Assembly: GCF_017311165.1 (NCBI RefSeq)
Contig: NZ_CP062973.1
Location: 124,001 to 188,000, forward strand
Origin: Psychroflexus sp. ALD_RP9
GTDB taxonomy: Bacteria > Bacteroidota > Bacteroidia > Flavobacteriales > Flavobacteriaceae
Length of the DNA: 64,000 bases
Direction of reading: 5' to 3'
The translations under genes and the position numbers were made by a program. Below, piece after piece: positions 40,296 to 48,935 of the stretch (positions within the stretch are counted from its first letter, which is position 1; every line of letters starts with the position of its first letter). The notes under the pieces were generated by a model. It was not told where the DNA came from and ran no database searches. It saw only the letters and a list, made by a program, of their open reading frames with translations.

Positions 40296-42599
40296 TTAAG
40301 CACTTACAGTTTCAGATTGAATAGTTCTAGATTTACCATTAACCACAACTTGTAGTTGTTCTGATCCTTTTAATTTAAAATCTACATCAGATTTTGAAAC
40401 TGTAACCGTTAAAATCTGATTTCTAAAATTCACTTTGAATGAATAAGAATCCCATTGAGATGGAATTTTAGGTGCAAAATGAAGCAGATTATTTTTAACG
40501 CGCATTCCGCCAAAACCTTCAACAATGCTCATCCAAGTTCCGGCCATAGATGTAATATGGCAACCTTCTTCTACCTCTTTATTATAGTCGTCAAGATCTA
40601 AACGTGAAGTTCTTAAGTAAAACTGATAAGCTTGATCCATGCGGTTTAATAAAGCAGCTTGAATGCTATGAACGCACGGAGATAAAGAAGACTCATGAAC
40701 TGTAAATGGTTCATAAAAATCAAAGTGGCGCTCAAGTTCTTTAGTTGAAAAGTGATCCTCAAAAAAGTAAAATCCTTGAAGCGTATCGGCTTGTTTAATA
40801 TAAGGCGAACGTAAAATCCTATCCCAAGACCAATGTTGATTAATTGGTCTCAGCTTTGGATCTAAATCACTTACCTTAATCATTTCTTTATCTAAAAACC
40901 CATCTTGCTGTAAGTAGACTTGATGTTCTTCAGAAAATGGAAAATACATTTTATCTGAAACCGATTTCATTTGAGTTAACTCAACTTCAGTTAATTTCGT
41001 TTTATGTAAAATTCTTGAAAATTCTTCAGGATAATTTTCTTTTAAAATTTCGAAATTTTCTAACATATAATCGATACACCATTTTGCCATATAATTAGTA
41101 TAAAAATTATTATTAACATTATTTTCATACTCATTAGGTCCCGTAACACCTAGTATAACATATTGGTTTTTTTGTTGAGAAAAAGTGGCTCTTTGTTGCC
41201 AAAAACGAGCAATAGCAATTAAAACTTCCATTCCCATATCAACTATGTAAGAATAGTCGTTTGTAAAACGGTAGTAATTAAATATCGCAAACGCAATAGC
41301 GCCATTTCTGTGGATTTCTTCAAACGTAATCTCCCATTCATTGTGTGATTCTTCGCCATTCATGGTGACCATAGGATAAAGGGCAGCTCCATTTTCAAAA
41401 CCTAACTTTTCTGCATTTTCTATAGCTTTATCTAAGTGCTTATAACGGTATTTTAACAAATTTTTTGCTACCTCTTGATTTTTAGTAGCCATGTAGAAAG
41501 GTAAGCAGTAGGCTTCTGTATCCCAGTAGGTACTACCGCCATATTTTTCGCCTGTAAAACCTTTAGGACCAATATTTAAGCGATGATCAGTTCCTGTGTA
41601 AGTTTGGTTAAGTTGAAAAATGTTAAATCTAATACCTTGCTGTGCTTTTACGTCTCCATCAATACTTATATCACTCATCTCCCAAATTGAAGACCAAGTT
41701 TCTTTTTGTTCTTGCAACAGCTGAAGGTAGCCAAGTTGGCTTGCGGTTTGTAGAGCTTGCTTGGCAGCAATAACCAACTGATCTTCAGCGTGATTTAAAG
41801 ATGTTGTATATCCAGCAAATTTTTGTAGAGTAAAACAATCCTTAGCGTTAACCTTGGTTGTGTATTTTAAAGCAACTTTAGCATCAGTTTTAAATACTTC
41901 TGGAGAAAGTTCTATTTGTTCTTGATTAATCAATAAACGAGATTCCATAAATGTACACACCTGATAATTGGTTTTCATGGTGTGAGACCTTATAAAGGCT
42001 TGATGATTTTCGGTTTGACTACCTAATATATTCCAAAATTTATCGTCCCAATTAGAATCTTGGTTTGTGATTCCTGCATCAATATAAGGTGCATAAGAAA
42101 TCTTGGCGGAAGCGTTTAGAGGAGTAATGTTATAATTAATAACGCCAACTTCATTATGAGATAAACTAAGAAAACGTGTAGCTTCAACTTTAATTTGAAT
42201 GTCATTAGGAAGCGTGGCAATAAAGCTTCGTTTATGCCAGCCTTCTTTCATATTAAGTTCACGCTTATAGTCTTTAACTTCTTTACAAGTATTAAGATCA
42301 AATATTTCACCTTCAATAGTGATATGGATTCCTATAAAATTAGGCGCATTTAAAACCTTAGCAAAATATTCGGGATAGCCATTTTTCCACCAGCCAACAC
42401 GTGTTTTATCTGGATAATAAATGCCACCTATGTAGCTCCCTTGAAAACTTGGGCCTGAGTAATCTTCTTCAAAATTAGCGCGTTGCCCCATAGCACCATT
42501 TCCTAAACTGAAAAGGCTTTCGGAAGACTTTACATTGGCTTTATCGAATCCGTTTTCAATAATAGACCACTCGTTTGGTGTGATATAATCTTGGTTCAT
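40296..42599 (-). CDS. GH65 maltose phosphorylase (or related disaccharide phosphorylase)
   Basis: This 767-residue cytoplasmic GH65 protein has no signal peptide. The central (alpha/alpha)6 domain carries YGGSTYWDTEAYCLPFY and the catalytic acid in NEWEITFEEIHRNGA, then VTGPNEYENNVNNNFYTNY. The last 60 residues are the usual beta C-terminal domain. Maltose plus phosphate gives glucose and beta-glucose-1-phosphate. The pgmB gene just upstream supports beta-G1P as the product. Kojibiose, trehalose or nigerose phosphorylase remain possible, but the starch context favours maltose. Confidence 0.88.
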   Translation of the reverse strand: MNQDYITPNEWSIIENGFDKANVKSSESLFSLGNGAMGQRANFEEDYSGPSFQGSYIGGIYYPDKTRVGWWKNGYPEYFAKVLNAPNFIGIHITIEGEIFDLNTCKEVKDYKRELNMKEGWHKRSFIATLPNDIQIKVEATRFLSLSHNEVGVINYNITPLNASAKISYAPYIDAGITNQDSNWDDKFWNILGSQTENHQAFIRSHTMKTNYQVCTFMESRLLINQEQIELSPEVFKTDAKVALKYTTKVNAKDCFTLQKFAGYTTSLNHAEDQLVIAAKQALQTASQLGYLQLLQEQKETWSSIWEMSDISIDGDVKAQQGIRFNIFQLNQTYTGTDHRLNIGPKGFTGEKYGGSTYWDTEAYCLPFYMATKNQEVAKNLLKYRYKHLDKAIENAEKLGFENGAALYPMVTMNGEESHNEWEITFEEIHRNGAIAFAIFNYYRFTNDYSYIVDMGMEVLIAIARFWQQRATFSQQKNQYVILGVTGPNEYENNVNNNFYTNYMAKWCIDYMLENFEILKENYPEEFSRILHKTKLTEVELTQMKSVSDKMYFPFSEEHQVYLQQDGFLDKEMIKVSDLDPKLRPINQHWSWDRILRSPYIKQADTLQGFYFFEDHFSTKELERHFDFYEPFTVHESSLSPCVHSIQAALLNRMDQAYQFYLRTSRLDLDDYNKEVEEGCHITSMAGTWMSIVEGFGGMRVKNNLLHFAPKIPSQWDSYSFKVNFRNQILTVTVSKSDVDFKLKGSEQLQVVVNGKSRTIQSETVSA

Positions 42600-42612
42600 T
42601 GTTTCTTTTATT

Positions 42613-43269
42613 TTATTGATTTAGGAGTTTTTCTAAAAAATTTTGACTGATTTCGGTGAAATCTGAAAATACATAATTGGCCTCGCCTAAAACAGGAGTT
42701 TTACCAATACCAACACTTAACATCTCGGCTGCATTTGCAGCCTGAACACCTGCTACTGAATCTTCAAATACAATACAGTTTTGAGGTTTACTGTTTAATT
42801 GTTTAGCTGCTGTTACAAAAACCTGTGGATCTGGCTTAGCTTTGGTTACGACAGTACCATCAACAATTGCATCGAAATAATGGGTTAAGTTAACCTGTTT
42901 TAAAATTCGCTTGGCATTTTTACTGGCTGATCCTAGAGCAATTGGAGTTCCTTTTGATTTTAAAAAATCTAAGGTCGGCTTAACTTCTGGCAAGATATCA
43001 TCTTCAGTCATTTGATCAACAAAAGTTAGATACTCTGTGTTTTTTTGATGCATAAGTCTATCAAACTCATCTTGAGATAATTTTTTGTTACCCCATTGAA
43101 GTATTTTTTCAAGCGATTTAATTCGGCTTACGCCTTTAAGTTGTTCATTTTCTTGTTCAGTAAAATTTATATCGATAGAATTAGCAAGATTTTTCCAGGC
43201 AAGAAAATGAAACTTGGCAGTATCTACAATTACGCCATCGAGATCGAATATAATTGATGTTTTAGCCAT
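42613..43269 (-). CDS. pgmB: Beta-phosphoglucomutase
   Basis: This 218-residue HAD-superfamily protein has nucleophile Asp9 and acid/base Asp11 in FDLDGVIVD, the cap segment LKGVSRIKSLEKIL that is diagnostic for beta-PGM, the motif II serine and conserved Lys in LGSASKNAK, and the DSVAGVQAANAA loop. It converts beta-glucose-1-phosphate from the GH65 phosphorylase to glucose-6-phosphate. Its start overlaps the transporter stop by 8 bases, and its stop is 13 bases before the GH65 start. Confidence 0.94.
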   Translation of the reverse strand: MAKTSIIFDLDGVIVDTAKFHFLAWKNLANSIDINFTEQENEQLKGVSRIKSLEKILQWGNKKLSQDEFDRLMHQKNTEYLTFVDQMTEDDILPEVKPTLDFLKSKGTPIALGSASKNAKRILKQVNLTHYFDAIVDGTVVTKAKPDPQVFVTAAKQLNSKPQNCIVFEDSVAGVQAANAAEMLSVGIGKTPVLGEANYVFSDFTEISQNFLEKLLNQ

Positions 43270-44653
43270 GATTAGAATTTTGTTTTTTAGTTTGAATATC
43301 GTCTACATCTTTAACTTTTACAACTAGAAAGGCTGCTATTATCATACTTAAACCTGATAACATTAATGCAAATATTGCTTGATTTCCATAGGCGTATTTA
43401 ACTAATGGTCCGCCAATAATTCCATTTAAAATTTGAGGTAAGACAATAAAAAAATTGAAAATACCCATGTAGACACCCATTTTTTTTGGATTTATAGCAC
43501 CTGCAAGAATAGCATACGGCATGGATAAAATACTTGCCCAAGCAATACCTATTCCTATCATAGGTAAAATGAGCCAATTTTGATTGGGCATGACATAAAT
43601 TGAAATGAAACTTAAACCGCCAATTAATAAAGCATAAAAATGTGTTTTTTTTCTACCGATTTTTTTCGCGATTTTTGGTAGATAAATAGCTACTGGAATT
43701 GATACTAGATTATAAACACCAAACAATATTCCAACCCAATCGCCAGCTTCATTAAATAATTCACTAGAAGAATCTGTGTGAGGAAGTCCATAAAAATGTT
43801 GTGCTAGTGCTGGTGTCGAAAACACCCACATTCCAAATAAAGCAAACCAGGAAAAAAATTGTACCCAGCTTAACTGCTTCATAGTAGGTGGCATTTTTAC
43901 AAAATCGACAAAAATATCGCTAAGTTTTGCCTTCTCACTTTCAGCAAGACTTTTTTCAGGGTTTTGTTCATTTAATTTATTTTCAGCTTGTGTAATAAGT
44001 TTAAGTTCTTCAGGAGAGTATTCTTTTGTTTTAGTAATTGTTACTAAAATTGAAACTAATAGTACAACAGCACCAATGATAAATGACCATATAAGATTTA
44101 CAGGAACATTACCTTCAATGGCACGATTGCTTAGGCCAAAATACTCTGATAACACGTATGGCAACCAAGACCCAATCACGGCTCCAATACCTATTAAGAT
44201 TGTTTGCACTGAAAAGCCTAATGTTCGCTGCTCTTTATCAAGAACATCAGCTACTAGAGCTCTAAACGGTTCCATTGAAATGTTAAACGAGATATCCATA
44301 ATCATTAACATTCCTGTACCAACCCATAAAGCAGGTAAAAAAGCGATAAATAAATCTGCTTGCGGTAGAAGAATTAAACCAATTGAAGCTAAAATAGCGC
44401 CTATTAAGAAGTATGGTTTTCTTCTTCCTAATTTTGTCCAAGTGTTATCACTATAATGCCCAACTAAAGGTTGAACTATTAAGCCAGTTATTGGCGCGAT
44501 AAGCCAAAACCATGATAATTGATGAACTTCAGCACCAAAGGTTTGTAGAATTCTGCTTGCAAAACCATTTTGCAGTGCGAAGCCCATTTGAATACCTAAA
44601 AAGCCAAAGCTAAGGTAAATGATTTCTAAAGTAGAAAGCTTGCGTTTTTGCAT
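43262..44653 (-). CDS. MFS sugar transporter (maltose type, SLC45/GPH-like)
   Basis: This 463-residue inner-membrane protein has about 12 transmembrane segments and a large hydrophilic loop in the middle (about residues 215-260). The first loop has WFWLIAPITGLIVQPLVGHYSDNTW with the conserved acidic motif, and LGRRKPYFLIGAIL follows (compare the RRRPF motif of SLC45-like sugar carriers). Homologues next to maltose phosphorylase genes import maltose or maltodextrins. It is the first gene of the six-gene starch operon, after its own promoter. Confidence 0.85.
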   Translation of the reverse strand: MQKRKLSTLEIIYLSFGFLGIQMGFALQNGFASRILQTFGAEVHQLSWFWLIAPITGLIVQPLVGHYSDNTWTKLGRRKPYFLIGAILASIGLILLPQADLFIAFLPALWVGTGMLMIMDISFNISMEPFRALVADVLDKEQRTLGFSVQTILIGIGAVIGSWLPYVLSEYFGLSNRAIEGNVPVNLIWSFIIGAVVLLVSILVTITKTKEYSPEELKLITQAENKLNEQNPEKSLAESEKAKLSDIFVDFVKMPPTMKQLSWVQFFSWFALFGMWVFSTPALAQHFYGLPHTDSSSELFNEAGDWVGILFGVYNLVSIPVAIYLPKIAKKIGRKKTHFYALLIGGLSFISIYVMPNQNWLILPMIGIGIAWASILSMPYAILAGAINPKKMGVYMGIFNFFIVLPQILNGIIGGPLVKYAYGNQAIFALMLSGLSMIIAAFLVVKVKDVDDIQTKKQNSNHG

Positions 44654-44655
44654 AC

Positions 44656-44676
44656 CGTTTTATTTGAATTAAAACG
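44656..44676. promoter_or_regulatory. Inverted repeat before the transporter gene
   Basis: CGTTTTA (44656-44662) and TAAAACG (44670-44676) are separated by 7 bases, directly before the ATG (44653) of the transporter. The right half continues into ACGATAA, the same 7-mer found in the LacI-type palindrome upstream of susC. It may be a secondary regulator site in the leader. Confidence 0.35.
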
Positions 44677-44718
44677 ATAAGTCAAGAATTAATTTCAAAA
44701 CTTATCTTAAATAGGAAG

Positions 44719-44749
44719 TAAAAGTATAAGTTTTGATTATCGTTGCAAA
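44719..44749 (-). promoter_or_regulatory. Promoter of the transporter-amylase operon
   Basis: On the minus strand TTTG (44749-44746) is followed after exactly 19 bases by TACTTTTA (44726-44719), the same form and spacing as the susC promoter. The spacer contains ACGATAA (44743-44737), shared with the LacI-type palindrome at 45909-45924, so the regulator could block this promoter. TATATTTG at 44753-44746 is a perfect -7 match by itself and could be an alternative. Confidence 0.6.
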
Positions 44750-44760
44750 TATACTAAAAA

Positions 44761-45819
44761 TTATAACTCATCTCTATTTAAAGTTGTTTCTCTTTCTATG
44801 ATATCTGTCTCAACAACAACCGTTTTATAATTTTCATCTTCAGATTCATCGGTGCTTTCGAGCCTATTAATGAGGAGTTTTGCGGCTTGACTACCCATGG
44901 CTTTACCATGTTGACTAACCGTTGATAATGGTGGAAATGCGTGTTTTGAAAGCACACCATCTGTAAAACCTATAAATTGAATATCTTGCGGGATAGAAAA
45001 ACCTAATTCTCTTGCAGCCTTCATTGCAGTTATGGCATAGAGTTCATTAACAGCGAAAATAGCGTCAATTTCATTACGTTTCAAATAATCTTTTATTTGA
45101 GACTCTAAGTGTAAGAGTTCATCTTGATGTTTGTTGTTATCTTCAATCTTAAGAATAAGACTTTCATTTAAATCTATATCGTTAAACTTTAAAGCCTCAA
45201 CATAACCTTTGGTTCTTAGTCTACCTACACTTACATAATCTTCAGTAGTAATAATACCTACTTTCTTAGCGCCAGAATCTATTAATTTTTGAACCGCTTT
45301 TCGTGAAGTGGCTATGTCATCTACCACTATTTTATCGCAAATAATCTCATCTAAAACACGATCGAACATAACTATAGGTATACCTTGATCAATAGTCTCA
45401 AATAAATGATGATAATCTTTTAAAGCTAGTGTTTCTTTAGCAATAGAAATAATAAATCCATCGATACTTCCATTGGCAAGCATTTCAAGATTTATAACCT
45501 CTTTATCAAAAGACTCGTTAGATAGACCTACAATAACATTGTAACCATGAGAGTTTGCATACTCTTCAATACCTGATATGACCGTTGTAAAAAAATGATG
45601 AACAATCTCAGGAATAATAACACCGAGCGTTTTTGTTTTTTTATTTTTTAAACTTAGAGCAATATTGTTGGGTTTATAATTGTAGAGTTTCGCAAAGGCT
45701 CGAACTTTTTCTTTGGTTTCATCACTAATCTCTTTGCTATCCCGAAGTGCCTTAGAAACTGTCGATACAGAAACATCTAGTTCTTTAGCTATAATTTTTA
45801 GAGTAGGCTTTTGTCTCAT
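44761..45819 (-). CDS. LacI-family transcriptional regulator
   Basis: This 352-residue regulator has an N-terminal helix-turn-helix (TLKIIAKELDVSVSTVSKALRDS, residues 5-27). The hinge helix segment YKPNNIALSLKNKKTKTLGV follows, then a periplasmic-binding-protein-like sensor domain (VIIPEIVHHFFTTVISGI onward). It lies between the transporter operon and susC and is probably the switch of the alpha-glucan locus, with maltose or a derivative as effector (inference). Members of this family in Bacteroidota may repress or activate. Confidence 0.93.
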   Translation of the reverse strand: MRQKPTLKIIAKELDVSVSTVSKALRDSKEISDETKEKVRAFAKLYNYKPNNIALSLKNKKTKTLGVIIPEIVHHFFTTVISGIEEYANSHGYNVIVGLSNESFDKEVINLEMLANGSIDGFIISIAKETLALKDYHHLFETIDQGIPIVMFDRVLDEIICDKIVVDDIATSRKAVQKLIDSGAKKVGIITTEDYVSVGRLRTKGYVEALKFNDIDLNESLILKIEDNNKHQDELLHLESQIKDYLKRNEIDAIFAVNELYAITAMKAARELGFSIPQDIQFIGFTDGVLSKHAFPPLSTVSQHGKAMGSQAAKLLINRLESTDESEDENYKTVVVETDIIERETTLNRDEL

Positions 45820-45908
45820 TTTTTGCGAAATCTAGAATTATTTCCTAAAAATACTAACTAATTCGAAAAAAAGTGTGATAAAATAAAATATCTAGAAAAG
45901 TTTTCAAC

Positions 45909-45924
45909 ACGAAAACGTTATCGT
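45909..45924. promoter_or_regulatory. LacI-type operator palindrome upstream of susC
   Basis: ACGAAAACGTTATCGT is a 16-base near-perfect palindrome (one mismatched pair) with the central CG typical of LacI-family operators. It lies 12 bases upstream of the susC -33 element and 90 bases upstream of the lacI start. Its half TTATCGT recurs in the transporter promoter. Confidence 0.6.
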
Positions 45925-45936
45925 AGATTTATTGAG

Positions 45937-45967
45937 TTTGAGCATACATTTAGTTTACATACTTTTA
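45937..45967 (+). promoter_or_regulatory. Promoter of the susC operon
   Basis: TTTG (45937-45940), 19 bases, TACTTTTA (45960-45967; last base A instead of G). It predicts a leader of roughly 40 bases to the ATG at 46014. The same pair of elements and spacing occurs before the transporter operon, which supports both. Confidence 0.6.
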
Positions 45968-46013
45968 ACATCAGGAAGTAAAAGTATATTAATTCTAACT
46001 TAAATTTTTACGT

Positions 46014-48929
46014 ATGCAAACAATTAAATATTTGGGCTTTATACTACTATTATTGCCCATTAGCCTCTTTGCCCAACAAACTGTAAAAGGTACAGTTGTC
46101 GGAGAAGATGGTGTGCCAATTCCTGGTGTTAATATTTCTATAGAAAACACTAATAAAGGAACTACTACCGATTTTGATGGTAATTACTCAATCGTTGTAG
46201 AACAAAATCAAGTGTTGAAATTTTCATATTTGGGTTTTAAACCTAAACAGGTGACTTTTATAAACCAAGATGAGATTAATGTTACACTTCAACTTGATAC
46301 AGCTGTATTAGAAGAAGTTGTTGTGGTTGGTTATGGTACGGCAAAGAAAGAAGATTTAACAGGAGCAGTTGATTTAGTAACTCCAAAAGACTTCAATAAA
46401 GGCCCAATTAATTCAGCACAACAACTTATTACAGGTAAAATCGCTGGTGTGAATGTTACTTCAGCTTCAGGTTCACCTGGAGATGGTCAAAATATCACAA
46501 TTAGAGGTCTAGGTTCTTTATCACTAACTAGTGAGCCGCTTTACGTAATTGACGGCGTGCCAATAGATAATGGAGGTGTTGGTGGTTCTAGAAACCCACT
46601 TAACATTATAAATCCAAATGATATTGCAAGCATCACAGTTTTAAAAGATGCTTCAGCAACAGCAATTTATGGTTCACGTGCTGCAAATGGTGTTATTCAG
46701 ATTACAACTAAAAAAGGAAAAGACACCAATGAATTCCGCTTTAACACATCGTATAACAGAACCATTAGAAATACAGTAGAAACTGTTGATGTACTCAATG
46801 CTTCAGAATTTAGAAATTTAGTACAAACTATTGGTAATGAAAACCAAATCTCAAGATTAGGTGATGCGAATACAGATTGGCAGGACCAAATTTATGCTGA
46901 CCAAGCGATGGGTGGTGAATTTAACACCAGTGCATTAGGAAACGCTTATGGTGTACCTATGCGTGTATCTTTAGGCTATTCTGACCAAAACGGTATTTTA
47001 AGAGGTGATAATTTTTCAAGATTAACAGGATCTTTAAACCTCACGCCTACTTTATTAGATGAAAAGCTTAAGTTAACATTTAATGCAAGAGGATCTTACG
47101 TAGAAAATACTTTTGCAGATCGTGGCGCGATTGGAGCAGCTGTAGCTTTTGACCCAACACAACCTGTGTTTGATGAAAATTCACCTTTTGCCAATTACTA
47201 TACTTGGTTAGATGGAGATCGTCAACGGGGTTTAGCTACAACAAACCCAGTTGCTTTATTAGATTTAATTGATGACACTTCTGAAGTAAGACGATTTATC
47301 ACCAACTTAAAGGCGGATTATAAATTAACCGATGAGTTGACCGCAACTATAAATGCTGGTTATGACGAATCTAATAGTAATGGAAGACGTATAACTTCTA
47401 GTGATATTCCTACTTCTGATGCTCCTGGAAGCGGTTTGCAAACAGGTGCTAGAACTGAATTTAGTCAAATACAAAAAAATAAGTTATTTGATGCTTACCT
47501 AAACTACAAAGGTAGCCTTAACGATGTGCATAATATTGATGCAACTGCAGGTTACTCTTATCAAGAATTTGAATTTGATAATTTCAGTTATGATAGTGAG
47601 CGTGAGGAACAAGGTTTAGAATCTGAATTCATCGATAAATCTAGAAGCGTATTATTATCTTATTTTGGTCGTGTTAACTACAACTTTGATAGTAAGTATT
47701 TAGTTACAGCAACTTTAAGAGCAGATGCTTCATCTAAATTAAATCCAGACGATCGTTGGGGATATTTCCCATCGTTTTCAGCAGCTTGGAATATTCATAA
47801 TGAAGATTTTATCGAAGAATCTAGCGTTATTAATGAATTGAAATTAAGAGCTGGTTATGGTGAAGTTGGTAACGTAAATGGTTTAGGAGATTACCGCTTT
47901 TTAACACGTTATGTTGCCAGTCAACAAACAGCTAATTATCAGTTTGGAAATTCATTTTTACAAACCTTTAGACCGGAGCCAGTCAATGAAGACTTAAAAT
48001 GGGAAGTCGGTTCAACTATAAATGTTGGTTTAGATTATGCCATTTTAGATAATCGTATCTCTGGTTCAATTAATGCCTACCGAAGAGAAACAAAAGATTT
48101 AATTGCATTTACCCTTGTAGATCCATTTACAAACTTCGGTAACCGTATTGATGCTAATATTGGTGATATGGTAAATAAAGGGATCGAATTTACTTTAAAC
48201 CTTACACCAGTTGATACAGATGATTTTCAATGGGATATCAACTATAATATATCATTCAACGATAATGAAATTACAAGATTACCAGACGAACAAAACGTTG
48301 GTGGCATTAGTGGTGGTACAGGTAATAATGTACAAATTCATCGTGAAGGTGAATCACCATTTAGCTTTTATGTCTATGAACAAGTCTATGATTCAAATGG
48401 TAGCCCTATAGAAGGTGTTTTTGTAGATAGAAATAATGACGGTATTATTAATAATGATGACCGATACATTAAAGAAGATCCTTATGCAGATGTGCTTATG
48501 GGCTTGAACACTAATTTAAGCTATAAAAACTGGGATTTATCTATTCAATCTAGAGCAAGCCTTGGCAATTATGCTTACGACAATGTTGCTTCAGCTAATG
48601 GATATGAAAGACGAGCAACTGACAATCAAATTTTATCGAATCTTCATGTTGATTATTTAAATACAGGCTTCAAAGCAATCACTGAACAAAATTTATTAAG
48701 TGACTATTACGTTCAAGAGGCCTCGTTTTTCAGAATTGATAATATAACATTAGGTTATAATTTTGATAGTTTATCTAAAAATGCTAACTTTAGAGTATAT
48801 GGATCTTTACAGAATGCCTTAGTTGTAACAGATTATGATGGTATTGATCCCGAAATTTCTGGAGGAATTGATAACAATTTCTACCCAAGACCAAGAACAC
48901 TAGTCATTGGTGTTAATGTTGATTTTTAA
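46014..48929 (+). CDS. susC: SusC-type TonB-dependent outer-membrane transporter
   Basis: This 971-residue protein starts with a signal peptide (residues 1-20, LFAQQ). A CarboxypepD_reg-like domain (about 22-105, GVPIPGVNISIENTNKG) is followed by the TonB box EEVVVVGYGTAKKE, the plug (about 120-235; ITIRGLGSLS, YVIDGVP, TVLKDASATAIYGSRAANGV) and a 22-strand-type barrel to the C-terminal phenylalanine (VIGVNVDF). With SusD it imports alpha-glucan oligosaccharides. It is the first gene of susC-susD-susE and has its own promoter with a LacI-type operator upstream. Confidence 0.96.
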   Translation: MQTIKYLGFILLLLPISLFAQQTVKGTVVGEDGVPIPGVNISIENTNKGTTTDFDGNYSIVVEQNQVLKFSYLGFKPKQVTFINQDEINVTLQLDTAVLEEVVVVGYGTAKKEDLTGAVDLVTPKDFNKGPINSAQQLITGKIAGVNVTSASGSPGDGQNITIRGLGSLSLTSEPLYVIDGVPIDNGGVGGSRNPLNIINPNDIASITVLKDASATAIYGSRAANGVIQITTKKGKDTNEFRFNTSYNRTIRNTVETVDVLNASEFRNLVQTIGNENQISRLGDANTDWQDQIYADQAMGGEFNTSALGNAYGVPMRVSLGYSDQNGILRGDNFSRLTGSLNLTPTLLDEKLKLTFNARGSYVENTFADRGAIGAAVAFDPTQPVFDENSPFANYYTWLDGDRQRGLATTNPVALLDLIDDTSEVRRFITNLKADYKLTDELTATINAGYDESNSNGRRITSSDIPTSDAPGSGLQTGARTEFSQIQKNKLFDAYLNYKGSLNDVHNIDATAGYSYQEFEFDNFSYDSEREEQGLESEFIDKSRSVLLSYFGRVNYNFDSKYLVTATLRADASSKLNPDDRWGYFPSFSAAWNIHNEDFIEESSVINELKLRAGYGEVGNVNGLGDYRFLTRYVASQQTANYQFGNSFLQTFRPEPVNEDLKWEVGSTINVGLDYAILDNRISGSINAYRRETKDLIAFTLVDPFTNFGNRIDANIGDMVNKGIEFTLNLTPVDTDDFQWDINYNISFNDNEITRLPDEQNVGGISGGTGNNVQIHREGESPFSFYVYEQVYDSNGSPIEGVFVDRNNDGIINNDDRYIKEDPYADVLMGLNTNLSYKNWDLSIQSRASLGNYAYDNVASANGYERRATDNQILSNLHVDYLNTGFKAITEQNLLSDYYVQEASFFRIDNITLGYNFDSLSKNANFRVYGSLQNALVVTDYDGIDPEISGGIDNNFYPRPRTLVIGVNVDF

Positions 48930-48935
48930 AAAAAA

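Noticed and set aside
44076..44456. Open frame of 126 codons antisense to the MFS transporter
   Set aside because: Long antisense frames are common opposite hydrophobic membrane genes. No motif, signal or regulatory sequence supports it.
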